Source: Wenzhouxiangella sp. XN24 (GTDB lineage Bacteria; Pseudomonadota; Gammaproteobacteria; Steroidobacterales; XN24). From it: a stretch of 45,253 nt of DNA. A program made the position numbers and the translations under genes. The notes below the pieces were generated by a model, which saw nothing but the letters and a program-made list of their open reading frames with translations, did no database searches and had not been told where the DNA came from. Location of the stretch: contig NZ_JAAMFG010000032.1 in NCBI RefSeq assembly GCF_011064545.1, positions 1 through 45,253 on the forward strand, in the 5' to 3' direction. Shown piece after piece: positions 7,303-15,647 of this stretch (positions within the stretch are counted from its first letter, which is position 1; the number at the start of each line of letters is the position of its first letter).

Positions 7303-8217
7303 ATGCCACGGTCGCTGTCCCAGGTTTCGCCGGAGACCCAGTCGCCGCCGCTGGAGCTGTTGCTGTTCCGCCTCGCGGACGAGCAGCTCTACGGCATCAA
7401 CGTCTATAAGGTGACCGAGGTCGTGCATTGCCCGCCGTTGCGGCGCATGCCGGGCTCACATGAGGTCGTCGCCGGCATCGCGTCGCTGCGGGGCCACGCG
7501 GTGCCGGTGATCGACCTCGGCCATGCCATTGGCCAGGCGCCGGTCGAGCCGACCCCGGAGCGCTACGTGATCCTCACGGAATTCAGCCGCGCGCAGCAGG
7601 GCATGCTGGTCAGCGGCGTGGAGCGGATCATTTCGACGCGCTGGGACGCCGTCCGCGCCCCGCCGGGCAAGGGCGGGCCGGGTTTCGTCACCGCGATGAC
7701 CAGCCTCGACGGCGAGATGGTCGAGATCCTGGACGTGGAGCGCGTCCTCGCCATGCTGTCGCGCGCCGAGGCGGAGATGCCGATCAGGACGGTCGAGAGC
7801 GCCCGCGACCGCCTGCCGGAGAACCTGCCGCCGGTGCTCGTGGTGGACGATTCCGCCGTGGCGCGCGGCCAGGTGCAGCGCGCCATGCGCTCCATCGGCG
7901 TGGACTGCGTGCTGAAGAACAATGGTCGCGAGGCCCTCGAGCAGCTGCGCACCTGGGCCGAGCTCGGCCCCCTCGAGGATCGCGTCAGCATCCTGATCTC
8001 CGACATCGAGATGCCCGAGATGGACGGCTACGGGCTCGTCTCCAGCGTGCGCCAGGACGGGCGCATGGCCAAGCTGAAGATCCTGCTGCATTCCTCGCTC
8101 AGCGGCCGCTCGAACGAGGATCGCGCGCGCAATTCCGGCGCCGATCGCTTCCTCGCCAAGTTCCGTCCCGAGGAGCTCGCCGCCGCCGTGATCGAGCACC
8201 TCGCACTCCCGGCCTAG
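7303..8217 (+). CDS. cheV: CheV, CheW-receiver fusion coupling protein
   Basis: This 304-residue protein combines a CheW-like coupling domain (about 15-160: LLLFRLADEQLYGINVYKV, GIASLRGHAVPVIDLG) with a C-terminal receiver domain (about 175-300). The receiver has the acidic pair Asp182/Asp183, phosphoacceptor Asp234 (ISDIEMPEMDGYG) and the lysine in FLAKFRPEEL. CheV proteins couple receptors to CheA and adapt through phosphorylation by CheA. Its place between flgA and flgB matches pseudomonads and vibrios, but the cheR that usually follows is absent here. The start at 7303 has a TGAGG sequence nearby, and the gene is divergent from flgA. Confidence 0.95.
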   Translation: MPRSLSQVSPETQSPPLELLLFRLADEQLYGINVYKVTEVVHCPPLRRMPGSHEVVAGIASLRGHAVPVIDLGHAIGQAPVEPTPERYVILTEFSRAQQGMLVSGVERIISTRWDAVRAPPGKGGPGFVTAMTSLDGEMVEILDVERVLAMLSRAEAEMPIRTVESARDRLPENLPPVLVVDDSAVARGQVQRAMRSIGVDCVLKNNGREALEQLRTWAELGPLEDRVSILISDIEMPEMDGYGLVSSVRQDGRMAKLKILLHSSLSGRSNEDRARNSGADRFLAKFRPEELAAAVIEHLALPA

Positions 8218-8225
8218 CCTTCGCC

Positions 8226-8257
8226 GGGCGGCAAGCCCTTGCCGCCCCGGCGGCAAG
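8226..8257 (+). terminator. Hairpin(s) after cheV, possible terminator or attenuator
   Basis: Just after the cheV stop, GGGCGGCAA (8226-8234) pairs perfectly with TTGCCGCCC (8239-8247) around a four-base loop. A second copy of GGCGGCAA at 8250-8257 could pair with the same TTGCCGCC arm, so two mutually exclusive hairpins are possible. No T-tract follows, so intrinsic termination is not certain. Confidence 0.45.
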
Positions 8258-8385
8258 CGCTGGTCACCGTCGCCGCCCCGCGCCGCCGCATTCCCGTCAA
8301 AAAACCGTCGCCACGCCGCTCCTGCGGCCCGCTCGCCCCGACTCGGCCTAGAAAAAACAACGCGTTCCGGGGGTTTCCGGGGCTT

Positions 8386-8401
8386 TGGCACGTCGTTTGC
8401 A
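8386..8401 (+). promoter_or_regulatory. Sigma-54 promoter for the flgB operon
   Basis: TGGCACGTCGTTTGCA is a full-consensus sigma-54 element with GG and GC ten bases apart. It lies about 50 bases upstream of the flgB start. The rest of the 234-base gap before flgB holds the post-cheV hairpins and an A-rich patch, and no gene. Confidence 0.9.
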
Positions 8402-8451
8402 TCAGTTCCGCCGAGCCCGTCCGTCAACGGGCAGACCGGAGGACAGCGAGC

Positions 8452-8856
8452 ATGAGTTCAATTACGGATCGCGCCCTAGGCATCCACACGCAGGCCCTCG
8501 AGGTCGCCTCGCGGCGCCTGGAGTTGCTGGCGTCGAACATCGCCAACGCCGACACGCCCGGCTACAAGGCGCGCGACCTCGATTTCCGTGCCCTGCTGAA
8601 CCAGGCCAGCAACGACCAGGCCGCCGCGCGGATCACGACGACCCGGGCGGGGCACATCGCGACGACGCCCGCCGCCGGCGGACTCGGCGGTGATGCGCTG
8701 TACCGCGTGCCGAACCACGCCTCGCTGGACGGCAACACCGTGGACACCCAGCAGGAACACGCCGTGTTCGCCGAGAACGCCGTGCGCTACCAGGCCTCGC
8801 TCGATTTCATCAACAGCCGGCTCAGCGGGCTGCGTAAAGCGCTCAAGGGGGAGTAA
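8452..8856 (+). CDS. flgB: FlgB, proximal rod protein
   Basis: This 134-residue rod subunit of the flagellar basal body crosses the periplasm. The N-terminal rod signature NIANADTPGYKARDLDF is present, and the C-terminal helix (VFAENAVRYQASLDFINSR) matches the family. The open frame extends further upstream, but the ATG at 8452 follows GGAGGACAGCGAG and starts the protein at the family-conserved position. It is the first gene of the rod-hook-ring operon running to flgL. Like other axial proteins it has no cleavable signal and would be exported by the flagellar type III system. Confidence 0.96.
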   Translation: MSSITDRALGIHTQALEVASRRLELLASNIANADTPGYKARDLDFRALLNQASNDQAAARITTTRAGHIATTPAAGGLGGDALYRVPNHASLDGNTVDTQQEHAVFAENAVRYQASLDFINSRLSGLRKALKGE

Positions 8857-8859
8857 TCC

Positions 8860-9291
8860 ATGAACCTCAGCAAGATCTTCGACATCTCCGGTTCGGCGTT
8901 GAGCGCCCAGACCACGCGGCTCAACACCATCGCCAGCAACCTGGCGAATGCCGATACCGCGAGCACCACCCCGGAAGCGGCCTACCGCGCCCGGCACCCG
9001 GTGTTCGCCACGGTGCTGCAGGAGGCGACCGGCGCGGGCCAGTCCACCGGCCAGCCCGCCGCCAGCGTCCGGATCGCGGGCATCGTCGAGAGCCAGGCGC
9101 CGGCCATTGCGCGCCACGAACCGGGCCACCCGCTGGCCGACGAGAACGGCTACATCTACCTCCCGGCGGTGAACACCGTCGAGCAGATGGCCGACATGAT
9201 TTCCGCGTCGCGCAGCTACTCCAGCAGCGTCGACGTTTTGACCACCACCAAAGAACTGATGCTGCGCACCCTGCAGCTCGGACGGGGCTGA
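8860..9291 (+). CDS. flgC: FlgC, proximal rod protein
   Basis: This 143-residue rod subunit starts four bases after flgB with a strong GGGGGAG ribosome site. The N-terminal helix has the axial-protein motif ASNLANADTAST. The conserved C-terminal part reads AVNTVEQMADMISASRSY, followed by a second helix ending in LRTLQLGRG. Length and both terminal helices are typical of FlgC. It is exported by the type III apparatus and built into the rod with FlgB, FlgF and FlgG. Confidence 0.96.
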   Translation: MNLSKIFDISGSALSAQTTRLNTIASNLANADTASTTPEAAYRARHPVFATVLQEATGAGQSTGQPAASVRIAGIVESQAPAIARHEPGHPLADENGYIYLPAVNTVEQMADMISASRSYSSSVDVLTTTKELMLRTLQLGRG

Positions 9292-9296
9292 ACGAC

Positions 9297-9968
9297 ATGG
9301 CAGGCATAGACGCAACAACTCTCGAACAGGCCGGGCTGGCGCGCGCGCCGAAGGCCGACGCCAAGTCGAACGAGGAGCTCGGCCAGGAGCAGTTCCTGGA
9401 GCTGATGGTCGCGCAGCTGCGCAACCAGGATCCCTTCAAGCCGCTGGAAAGCGGGGAATTCCTCGGCCAGCTGGCCCAGTTCGGCACGGTGTCCGGCATC
9501 TCCGACCTGCAGGCCTCTTTCGAGAGCCTGTCGGGCTCCATGCAGGGCAACCAGGCGCTGCAGGCGGCCGGCCTCGTGGGCCGTTCCGTCTACGTTCCCG
9601 CCCAGGAAGCCTGGCTGCAGCCGGGCGGGGCGGTGAGCGGTGCGGTGCAGAACCCCGCCGGGCTCGGCGAGGTGACGGTGGGCGTCTACGACTTCGCCGG
9701 CCGCCTCGTGGCGACGGTGCCGGCCGAAGGGACGGGCGAGCGCGCCGCGTTCCGCTGGGACGGCACCAACGACGCGGGCGAGCAGGCGCCGCCGGGCTTC
9801 TACGAGATCCGCGCGGTCGGCCGCTCAGGCGGCGAACCGGTCGCCCTCGAGGCGCTGGTCAGCGGCCAGGTCGAAAGCGTGAGCATCGATCGTTTTTCGG
9901 GTGCCCTGTCACTGACCGTGACCGGGCTTGGCGTCGTGGACCTCCAGAAGGTCCGCCAGATCGGCTGA
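9297..9968 (+). CDS. flgD: FlgD, hook cap (hook assembly scaffold)
   Basis: This 223-residue protein caps the growing hook and is replaced by FlgK when the hook is finished. The N-terminal export and cap region contains EQFLELMVAQLRNQDPFKPL, the FlgD hallmark. The C-terminal half has the FlgD immunoglobulin-like and Tudor-like repeats (GEVTVGVYDFAGRLVATV, FRWDGTNDAGEQAPPGFYEI). It is placed immediately before flgE, the gene for the hook subunit it polymerises. Nothing is missing compared with the family. Confidence 0.95.
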   Translation: MAGIDATTLEQAGLARAPKADAKSNEELGQEQFLELMVAQLRNQDPFKPLESGEFLGQLAQFGTVSGISDLQASFESLSGSMQGNQALQAAGLVGRSVYVPAQEAWLQPGGAVSGAVQNPAGLGEVTVGVYDFAGRLVATVPAEGTGERAAFRWDGTNDAGEQAPPGFYEIRAVGRSGGEPVALEALVSGQVESVSIDRFSGALSLTVTGLGVVDLQKVRQIG

Positions 9969-9985
9969 ACGGCCGCACATAGGTA

Positions 9986-10007
9986 GCGGGCCGTCACCGA
10001 CGGCCGC
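9986..10007 (+). other. Strong hairpin in front of flgE
   Basis: GCGGGCCGTC (9986-9995) pairs with GACGGCCGC (9999-10007) with one bulged G and a three-base loop, ending three bases before the flgE ribosome site (CAGGAG). A second ACGGCCGC copy at 9969-9976 could compete for the same arm. This could stabilise the flgE message or tune its translation. Confidence 0.45.
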
Positions 10008-10025
10008 CAACAGGAGTACAGGACT

Positions 10026-11243
10026 ATGCCTTTCAGAACCGCCTTGAGCGGCTTGAACGCCGCCTCCGCCGACCTTCGGGTCACGGGCAACAACATCGCC
10101 AACGCCAGCACCACCGGCTTCAAGCAGTCGCGCGCGGAATTCGCCGACGTGTTCGCCGCGTCCTCCAGCGGCATCTCCAGCACGGCCATCGGTACCGGCG
10201 TGCGCCTGTCCGGCGTCACGCAGCAATTCGGCCAGGGCAACATCGACTTCACCGGCAACAACCTCGACCTCGCCCTCAACGGCCAGGGCTTCTTCGTCCT
10301 CACCGACGGCGGCAGCCAGGTGTTCAGCCGCGCCGGGGCCTTCCAGGTCGATCGCGACGGCTTCGTGGTCAATCCCTCCGGCCAGCGCCTGCAGGCCTAT
10401 CCGCCGGCCAATGCCGAGGGCACGAGCTTCAGCACCGGCGTGCTGAACGATCTGCAGCTCGACGCCAGCGAGGCGCCGCCACGGGCCACCACCGAGGTCG
10501 ATGCGACCTTCAACCTGAGCTCCAATGCTGCGGACGTCTCGGCGCTGCCCTTCGACCCCTCCGATCCGGAGACCTTCAACTACACGACCTCGCTGACGAC
10601 CTACGATTCGCTCGGCCAGTCGCATACGGCGACCCTGTACTTCCGCAACACCGGGCCGCTGTCCTGGGAATCCCACCTGGCGGTCGATGGCGCGGCCGTC
10701 GGCGGCGCGGAGCCGCTCACTTTCAATGCCGACGGCACCGTCGCCACCCCGGCGGGCGCCGTCAGCTTCGGCACGCACGACCCGGGCAACGGTGCGGACC
10801 TGCTCGACATGGAGTTCGATTTCACGACCGCCACGCAGTTCGGCGCGGTGAGCAACGTCAGCGCGCTGCGCCAGGACGGCTTCACCACGGGGCGCCTGTC
10901 GAGCATCGAGATCAGCGACACGGGCGTGATCCAGGCGCGCTTCACGAACGGCCAGTCCACCGCGCTCGGCCAGGTCGCGCTCGCCAACTTCCCGAACCCG
11001 CAGGGCCTGCAGCAATTCGGCAACAACGCCTGGGGCGCGTCCTTCGGCGCCGGCGAAGTCGTGCTCGGTTCGGCGGGCAGCGGCAACTTCGGCGCGATCC
11101 AGTCGGGCGGCCTCGAGGGTTCCAACGTGGACCTCGCGGCGCAGCTCGTCGGCCTGATCACCGCGCAGCGCAACTTCCAGGCGAACGCGCAGGTGATCAG
11201 CACGGCCGACACCGTCACCCAGACCATCATCAACCTCCGCTAG
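10026..11243 (+). CDS. flgE: FlgE, hook protein
   Basis: This 405-residue subunit of the flexible hook shows the axial-protein N-terminus NNIANASTTGFKQSRAEF. A central hook domain follows (NYTTSLTTYDSLGQSHTATL, DLLDMEFDFTTATQFG). The C-terminal helix AQVISTADTVTQTIINLR is also typical. The length is normal for FlgE. It is translated from an ATG after CAGGAGTACAGG, behind a stable hairpin not found between most other genes of this operon. Export is signal-peptide independent. FlgD caps its polymerisation, and hook length should be set by FliK (31526). Confidence 0.96.
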   Translation: MPFRTALSGLNAASADLRVTGNNIANASTTGFKQSRAEFADVFAASSSGISSTAIGTGVRLSGVTQQFGQGNIDFTGNNLDLALNGQGFFVLTDGGSQVFSRAGAFQVDRDGFVVNPSGQRLQAYPPANAEGTSFSTGVLNDLQLDASEAPPRATTEVDATFNLSSNAADVSALPFDPSDPETFNYTTSLTTYDSLGQSHTATLYFRNTGPLSWESHLAVDGAAVGGAEPLTFNADGTVATPAGAVSFGTHDPGNGADLLDMEFDFTTATQFGAVSNVSALRQDGFTTGRLSSIEISDTGVIQARFTNGQSTALGQVALANFPNPQGLQQFGNNAWGASFGAGEVVLGSAGSGNFGAIQSGGLEGSNVDLAAQLVGLITAQRNFQANAQVISTADTVTQTIINLR

Positions 11244-11252
11244 GCGAAGTAA

Positions 11253-11993
11253 ATGGACCGGATGATCTTTTTGGCCATGACCGGGGCGCGCGAGACGATG
11301 CTCGCGCAGGCGGGGGTGAGCCACAACCTCGCCAACGCCAACACCATCGGCTTCAAGGCGAGCCTGCAGCAGGCGCAGACCCTGGACGTCGAGGGGCCGG
11401 GCCATCCGGCCCGCGCCTACTCCATGGGCCTCGACCGGCTCGCGGACCTGACGCCCGGGTCATTGCAGACCACCGGGCGCGAGCTCGACATCGCCATCGA
11501 GGGCGAGGGCTGGATCGCGGTGCAGGCGCCCGACGGCGGCGAAGGCTACACCCGGGCCGGCGACCTGCGGGTGGATCCGCTCGGCCGCCTGACCAACGGC
11601 GCCGGGCATCCGGTGATGGGCGAGGGCGGGCCGATCGCGCTGCCGCCCTTCGAGAAACTCGAGATCGGCGGCGACGGCACCGTGACCATCCAGCCGCTCG
11701 GCCAGCCGGCCAATGCGCTGGCCACCATCGAGCGCATCCGCCTCGTGAACCCCGACCCGGCCACGCTGCGCCGCGGCGAAGACGGCCTGGTCCGTCCGGA
11801 GCCGGGCACGGTCGCGCCGCCGGACGCCGCGGTGCGCCTGCGCACCGGCGTGCTCGAGGGCAGCAACGTCAATACCGTCGGGGCGCTGGTGGACATGATC
11901 CAGCTGTCCCGCCAGTTCGAGCTCCAAGTGAAGATGATGACCGCCGCCGAAGAAGCCGATCGCGCCTCGTCGCAATTGTTGCGGATGAGCTGA
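11253..11993 (+). CDS. flgF: FlgF, proximal rod protein
   Basis: This 246-residue rod subunit has the N-terminus [16 protein letters not shown] and the C-terminus [20 protein letters not shown], both characteristic of FlgF/FlgG. The middle holds the FlgF-type beta-rich domain ([18 protein letters not shown]). It starts nine bases after flgE without a strong ribosome site, so translation may depend on flgE. It is shorter than FlgG by 17 residues, as usual, and completes the proximal rod with FlgB and FlgC. Confidence 0.95.
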   Translation: MDRMIFLAMTGARETMLAQAGVSHNLANANTIGFKASLQQAQTLDVEGPGHPARAYSMGLDRLADLTPGSLQTTGRELDIAIEGEGWIAVQAPDGGEGYTRAGDLRVDPLGRLTNGAGHPVMGEGGPIALPPFEKLEIGGDGTVTIQPLGQPANALATIERIRLVNPDPATLRRGEDGLVRPEPGTVAPPDAAVRLRTGVLEGSNVNTVGALVDMIQLSRQFELQVKMMTAAEEADRASSQLLRMS

Positions 11994-12021
11994 CGCGCCG
12001 GATGAACAGGAGAAAGAGGCT

Positions 12022-12813
12022 ATGAACCAGGCCCTGTGGATTGCCAAGACCGGACTCGACGCGCAGCAGACGCGCATGTCCGTCATTTCGAACAACCTCG
12101 CGAACGTCAACACGACGGGCTTCAAGAAAGGCCGCGCCGTGTTCGAGGACCTCATCTACCAGAACGTTCGCCAGGCGGGCGCGCAGTCCTCGCAGGACAC
12201 GCAGCTGCCCTCCGGGCTGATGCTCGGCACGGGCGTGCGCACGGTGGCCACGGAGAAGATGTTCACCCAGGGCAACCTGGTGCAGACCGGCAACTCGCTG
12301 GACGTGGCCATCGACGGCCGCGGCTTCCTGCAGGTGCTGATGCCCGACGGCACGCAGGCCTACTCGCGCGACGGCTCGATGAAGATCGACAGCGAGGGCC
12401 GCTTCGTCACCGCCAGCGGCTACGAGCTGCAGCCGGGCATCGTGCTGCCGCAGAACACCCAGAGCGTCAGCATCAGCCGCGACGGCATCGTCACCGCCGC
12501 AGTGCCGGGCAGCGTTGCCCCCGTGCAGGTCGGCACGATCCAGCTGGCCGATTTCATCAACCCGGCGGGCCTGCAGCCGACCGGCGAGAACCTGTTCATC
12601 GAGACGGCCGCCAGCGGCTCGCCGCAGGTCGGCAACCCCGGCCTGAACGGTCTCGGCGGGCTCATCCAGGGCACGCTCGAGGGCTCCAACGTCAACACCG
12701 TGGAAGAGCTGGTGAACATGATCGAGACGCAGCGCGCCTACGAGATCAGTTCCAAGGCGATTTCCACGGCCGACCAGATGCTGCAGTTCGCCAGCAGCCA
12801 GCTGGGACGCTAG
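12022..12813 (+). CDS. flgG: FlgG, distal rod protein
   Basis: This 263-residue subunit of the distal rod contains [20 protein letters not shown] at the N-terminus, the central [20 protein letters not shown], and the C-terminal helix [16 protein letters not shown]. These match FlgG over its full length. A good ribosome site (CAGGAGAAAGAGG) precedes the ATG. The P and L rings encoded next (flgI, flgH) surround the rod that FlgG forms. Confidence 0.97.
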   Translation: MNQALWIAKTGLDAQQTRMSVISNNLANVNTTGFKKGRAVFEDLIYQNVRQAGAQSSQDTQLPSGLMLGTGVRTVATEKMFTQGNLVQTGNSLDVAIDGRGFLQVLMPDGTQAYSRDGSMKIDSEGRFVTASGYELQPGIVLPQNTQSVSISRDGIVTAAVPGSVAPVQVGTIQLADFINPAGLQPTGENLFIETAASGSPQVGNPGLNGLGGLIQGTLEGSNVNTVEELVNMIETQRAYEISSKAISTADQMLQFASSQLGR

Positions 12814-12815
12814 CG

Positions 12816-13514
12816 ATGGCCGCCCGGACCGTCCTGAAAGCCGCCGCCGCACTGTCCGCCGGCCTCGTGCTGACCGGGTGCGCCGCGACGCTGCCCCCGG
12901 TGACGCGCGGCGACCACCCGGAGTATCGCCCGGTGCAGCCCGCCCAGCCCGTGCCGGCGGAGGCCAACCACGGCGCCATTTTCCAGGCGGCCAGCGCGGC
13001 GACCCTGTTCGAGGATTTCAAGGCCCGGCGCGTCGGCGACATTCTCACCGTCATGCTTTCGGAGCGCACCGACGCCCGCAAGTCGGCGAACACCACCACC
13101 TCCAAGGACAGCGACCTGTCGATCACCGACCCGATCCTCGGCGGCAGTCCCGTGACGCGCGACGGCGTGCCGATCCTCAACAACGAGGTCGGCATGACGC
13201 GCTCCTTCGGCGGCGAAGGCGACTCGGCGCAGAGCAACCAGCTCGAAGGCTCGATCACCGTCACCGTGGCGGAAGTGCTGCCCAACGGCAATCTCGTCAT
13301 CCAGGGCGAGAAGTGGGTCAAGATCAACCAGGGCAAGGAATACATCCGGCTGCGCGGCATCGTCCGGCCGGTGGACATCCGCCCCGACAACTCCGTGCTG
13401 TCCACCCAGGTGGCCGATGCGCAGGTCGCCTACGGCGGCACCGGCGTGGTGGCGCAGACCAGCTCACCCGGCTGGCTGACCCGTTTCTTCAGCAGTCCGA
13501 TCTGGCCCTTCTGA
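12816..13514 (+). CDS. flgH: FlgH, L-ring lipoprotein
   Basis: This 232-residue outer-membrane lipoprotein forms the L ring around the rod. The N-terminus is a lipoprotein signal with the lipobox Leu-Thr-Gly-Cys at residues 19-22, so Cys22 becomes the lipid-modified end. The mature part shows FlgH sequence ([60 protein letters not shown]). The start lies three bases after the flgG stop. Its presence shows the host has an outer membrane. Confidence 0.96.
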   Translation: MAARTVLKAAAALSAGLVLTGCAATLPPVTRGDHPEYRPVQPAQPVPAEANHGAIFQAASAATLFEDFKARRVGDILTVMLSERTDARKSANTTTSKDSDLSITDPILGGSPVTRDGVPILNNEVGMTRSFGGEGDSAQSNQLEGSITVTVAEVLPNGNLVIQGEKWVKINQGKEYIRLRGIVRPVDIRPDNSVLSTQVADAQVAYGGTGVVAQTSSPGWLTRFFSSPIWPF

Positions 13515-13531
13515 GGCGCCGGAGGCATCCC

Positions 13532-14647
13532 ATGAAAGCTTTTTGTTCCTCCCTTCTCCTGGTGCTGCTGGCCGGCTTCGCCGCGCAGCCGGCCCAGGCC
13601 GAAGAACGCATCAAGGACCTCGCCGACGTCGCCGGGGTCCGTACCAACCAGCTGGTCGGCTACGGCCTGGTGGTGGGCCTCACCGGCACCGGCGACCAGA
13701 CCACCCAGGCGCCGTTCACGGCCCAGAGCCTGCGCAACATGCTCGGCCAGCTCGGCGTGACCATCCCGGGCAACGTCAATCTGCAGGTCAACAACGTCGC
13801 CGCGGTGGCGATCCACGCCGAGCTGCCGGCCTTCGCCAAGCTCGGCCAGAAACTCGACATCACCGTCTCGTCGATCGGCAACGCCAAGAGCCTGCGCGGC
13901 GGCGCGCTGCTGATGACCCCGCTGAAGGGCGCCGACGGCGAGGTCTACGCCATCGCCCAGGGCAACCTGGTGGTCGGCGGCTTCGGCGCTGAGGGCCGCG
14001 ACGGCTCAAGTATTTCCGTGAACGTGCCCAGCGCCGGCCGGATCCCGGGCGGCGCCACGGTCGAGCGCATCGTGCCCTCGGGCTTCAACGCGACCGACAG
14101 CATCGTGCTCAACCTGCGCAGCGCCGATTTCACCACCGCCTTCCGCCTGGCCGAGGCGGTCAACGAGGCGCTCGGCGACAAGCTCGCCAACCCGGTGGAC
14201 GCCACCTCCGTGCGGGTGCGCGCGCCGATGGACCCCGGCCAGCGCGTCGGCTTCATGTCCTGGCTGGAAAACCTCACCGTGCGCCCCGGCGATCCACCGG
14301 CGCGCGTGATCGTCAATTCCCGCACCGGCACCATCGTAATGGGCGGCGGCGTGAAGGTGCTGGCCGCGGCCGTGGCCCACGGCGGGCTTTCGGTCACGAT
14401 TTCCGAGAGCTTCGCGGTGTCGCAGCCCGAGCCCTTCTCGCGCGGCGGCGAGACCGTGGTCGTGCCGCAGAGCGAAGTCCAGATCACCGAGGGCGACGGC
14501 CGCATGTTCCCCTTCGGCCCCGGCGCCTCGCTCGACGAGATCGTGCGCGCGGTGAACCAGGTCGGGGCGGCGCCCGGTGACCTGATCGCGATTCTCGAAG
14601 CACTCCACCAGGCCGGCGCGCTGCGCGCCGAGCTGATCATCATCTGA
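13532..14647 (+). CDS. flgI: FlgI, P-ring protein
   Basis: This 371-residue periplasmic P-ring subunit has a signal peptide (about 23 residues, ending AQPAQA) directing it through Sec. It continues into the FlgI signature [20 protein letters not shown] and [13 protein letters not shown]. Further family blocks are [18 protein letters not shown] and [20 protein letters not shown]. The open frame extends upstream through flgH in another frame; the ATG at 13532 after GGAGGCATCC gives the proper signal peptide. Assembly needs the chaperone FlgA (6401). Confidence 0.97.
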   Translation: MKAFCSSLLLVLLAGFAAQPAQAEERIKDLADVAGVRTNQLVGYGLVVGLTGTGDQTTQAPFTAQSLRNMLGQLGVTIPGNVNLQVNNVAAVAIHAELPAFAKLGQKLDITVSSIGNAKSLRGGALLMTPLKGADGEVYAIAQGNLVVGGFGAEGRDGSSISVNVPSAGRIPGGATVERIVPSGFNATDSIVLNLRSADFTTAFRLAEAVNEALGDKLANPVDATSVRVRAPMDPGQRVGFMSWLENLTVRPGDPPARVIVNSRTGTIVMGGGVKVLAAAVAHGGLSVTISESFAVSQPEPFSRGGETVVVPQSEVQITEGDGRMFPFGPGASLDEIVRAVNQVGAAPGDLIAILEALHQAGALRAELIII

Positions 14648-14660
14648 GCGCGGCCGCCCG

Positions 14661-15647
14661 ATGAGCCTCCACGCGATCACCGACACGACCGGCACGGCGG
14701 ACCTCGCCGAGCTCCGTCGTTCGGCGCGTGCGGGCGACGCCTCGGCGGCGCGCAAGACGGCGGAGCAGTTCGAGGCCCTGTTCGTGCAGATGATGGTCAA
14801 GCAGATGCGCGAGGCCATGCCGACCGACAGCGGGCTGTTCGGCGGCGGCGAAAGCCAGAAGCTCTACGAGGAGATGCACGACCAGCAGCTGTCGCTGGCC
14901 ATGGCCCGGCGCGGCGGGCTGGGGATCGCCGATGCGATCGAGCGCCAGCTGCTGCCGCAGGGCATGGATCCCGCGAAGATGGCGCAACCGCTGCATTTTC
15001 CGACCGAGCGTTTGCCGGCACGTCCGGCGAATATCCAGGGCGCAGCGCCGTCCGGCGCCCCCGCCGAGCGCGGCGACCCGGCGGCTTTCGTGCAACGCCT
15101 TTTGCCACATGCGCAGCGGGCAGCGGCTCGGCTCGGCATTGCGCCAGAAGTCCTGATCGCCCAATCCGCGCTGGAGACCGGCTGGGGTCGTCACGAGATG
15201 CGTGATGCCCACGGCCAGCCGAGCAACAACCTGTTCGGCATCAAGGCGACCGGCGGCTGGGACGGCGCCCGGGTGAAGGTCTCGACCCTCGAATATCGCG
15301 ACGGCGTGGCGCGTCGCGAGATGGCCGCATTTCGCGGTTACGCCGACGAAGCCTCCAGTTTCGCGGATTATGCCCGCCTGATCGGCGATCATCCGCGCTA
15401 CCGCAAGGCGCTGGATGCGCCCACGCCCGAGGCTTACCTGCGTGAATTGCAGGCCGCCGGCTATGCCACGGACCCGGCCTATGCCGACAAGATCCTGGGG
15501 ATTCTCGAGCGCGGCCTGCCCGGTCTGTCGGCCCCGGCCACCCCGGCGCCATTCAGTTTCGGTGCGAAGCCGCCGATAACCCCTGAAACGGGCGATCCCG
15601 GGATCGCGCGCGTCCGGCCGCACCCCGCCGGTGAGGAGACGACCTGA
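14661..15647 (+). CDS. flgJ: FlgJ, rod cap with peptidoglycan hydrolase domain
   Basis: This 328-residue two-domain protein has an N-terminal rod-cap region (about 1-100: AEQFEALFVQMMVKQMREAM, SGLFGGGESQKLYEEMHDQQ). A Pro/Ala linker leads to a C-terminal glucosaminidase-type domain that opens peptidoglycan for the rod. The likely catalytic glutamate is Glu172 in LIAQSALETGWGRHE, and the block SNNLFGIKATGGW is present. This is the dual-domain form of beta- and gammaproteobacteria. Its stop overlaps the flgK start (TGATG), suggesting coupling. The C-terminal tail after about residue 295 is Pro-rich and probably unstructured. Confidence 0.95.
   Translation: MSLHAITDTTGTADLAELRRSARAGDASAARKTAEQFEALFVQMMVKQMREAMPTDSGLFGGGESQKLYEEMHDQQLSLAMARRGGLGIADAIERQLLPQGMDPAKMAQPLHFPTERLPARPANIQGAAPSGAPAERGDPAAFVQRLLPHAQRAAARLGIAPEVLIAQSALETGWGRHEMRDAHGQPSNNLFGIKATGGWDGARVKVSTLEYRDGVARREMAAFRGYADEASSFADYARLIGDHPRYRKALDAPTPEAYLRELQAAGYATDPAYADKILGILERGLPGLSAPATPAPFSFGAKPPITPETGDPGIARVRPHPAGEETT

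Noticed and set aside
8931-8957. GCCGATAC inside flgC as a sigma-28 promoter
   Set aside because: There is no TAAAG or TCAAG element at the right distance upstream, and it is ordinary coding sequence.
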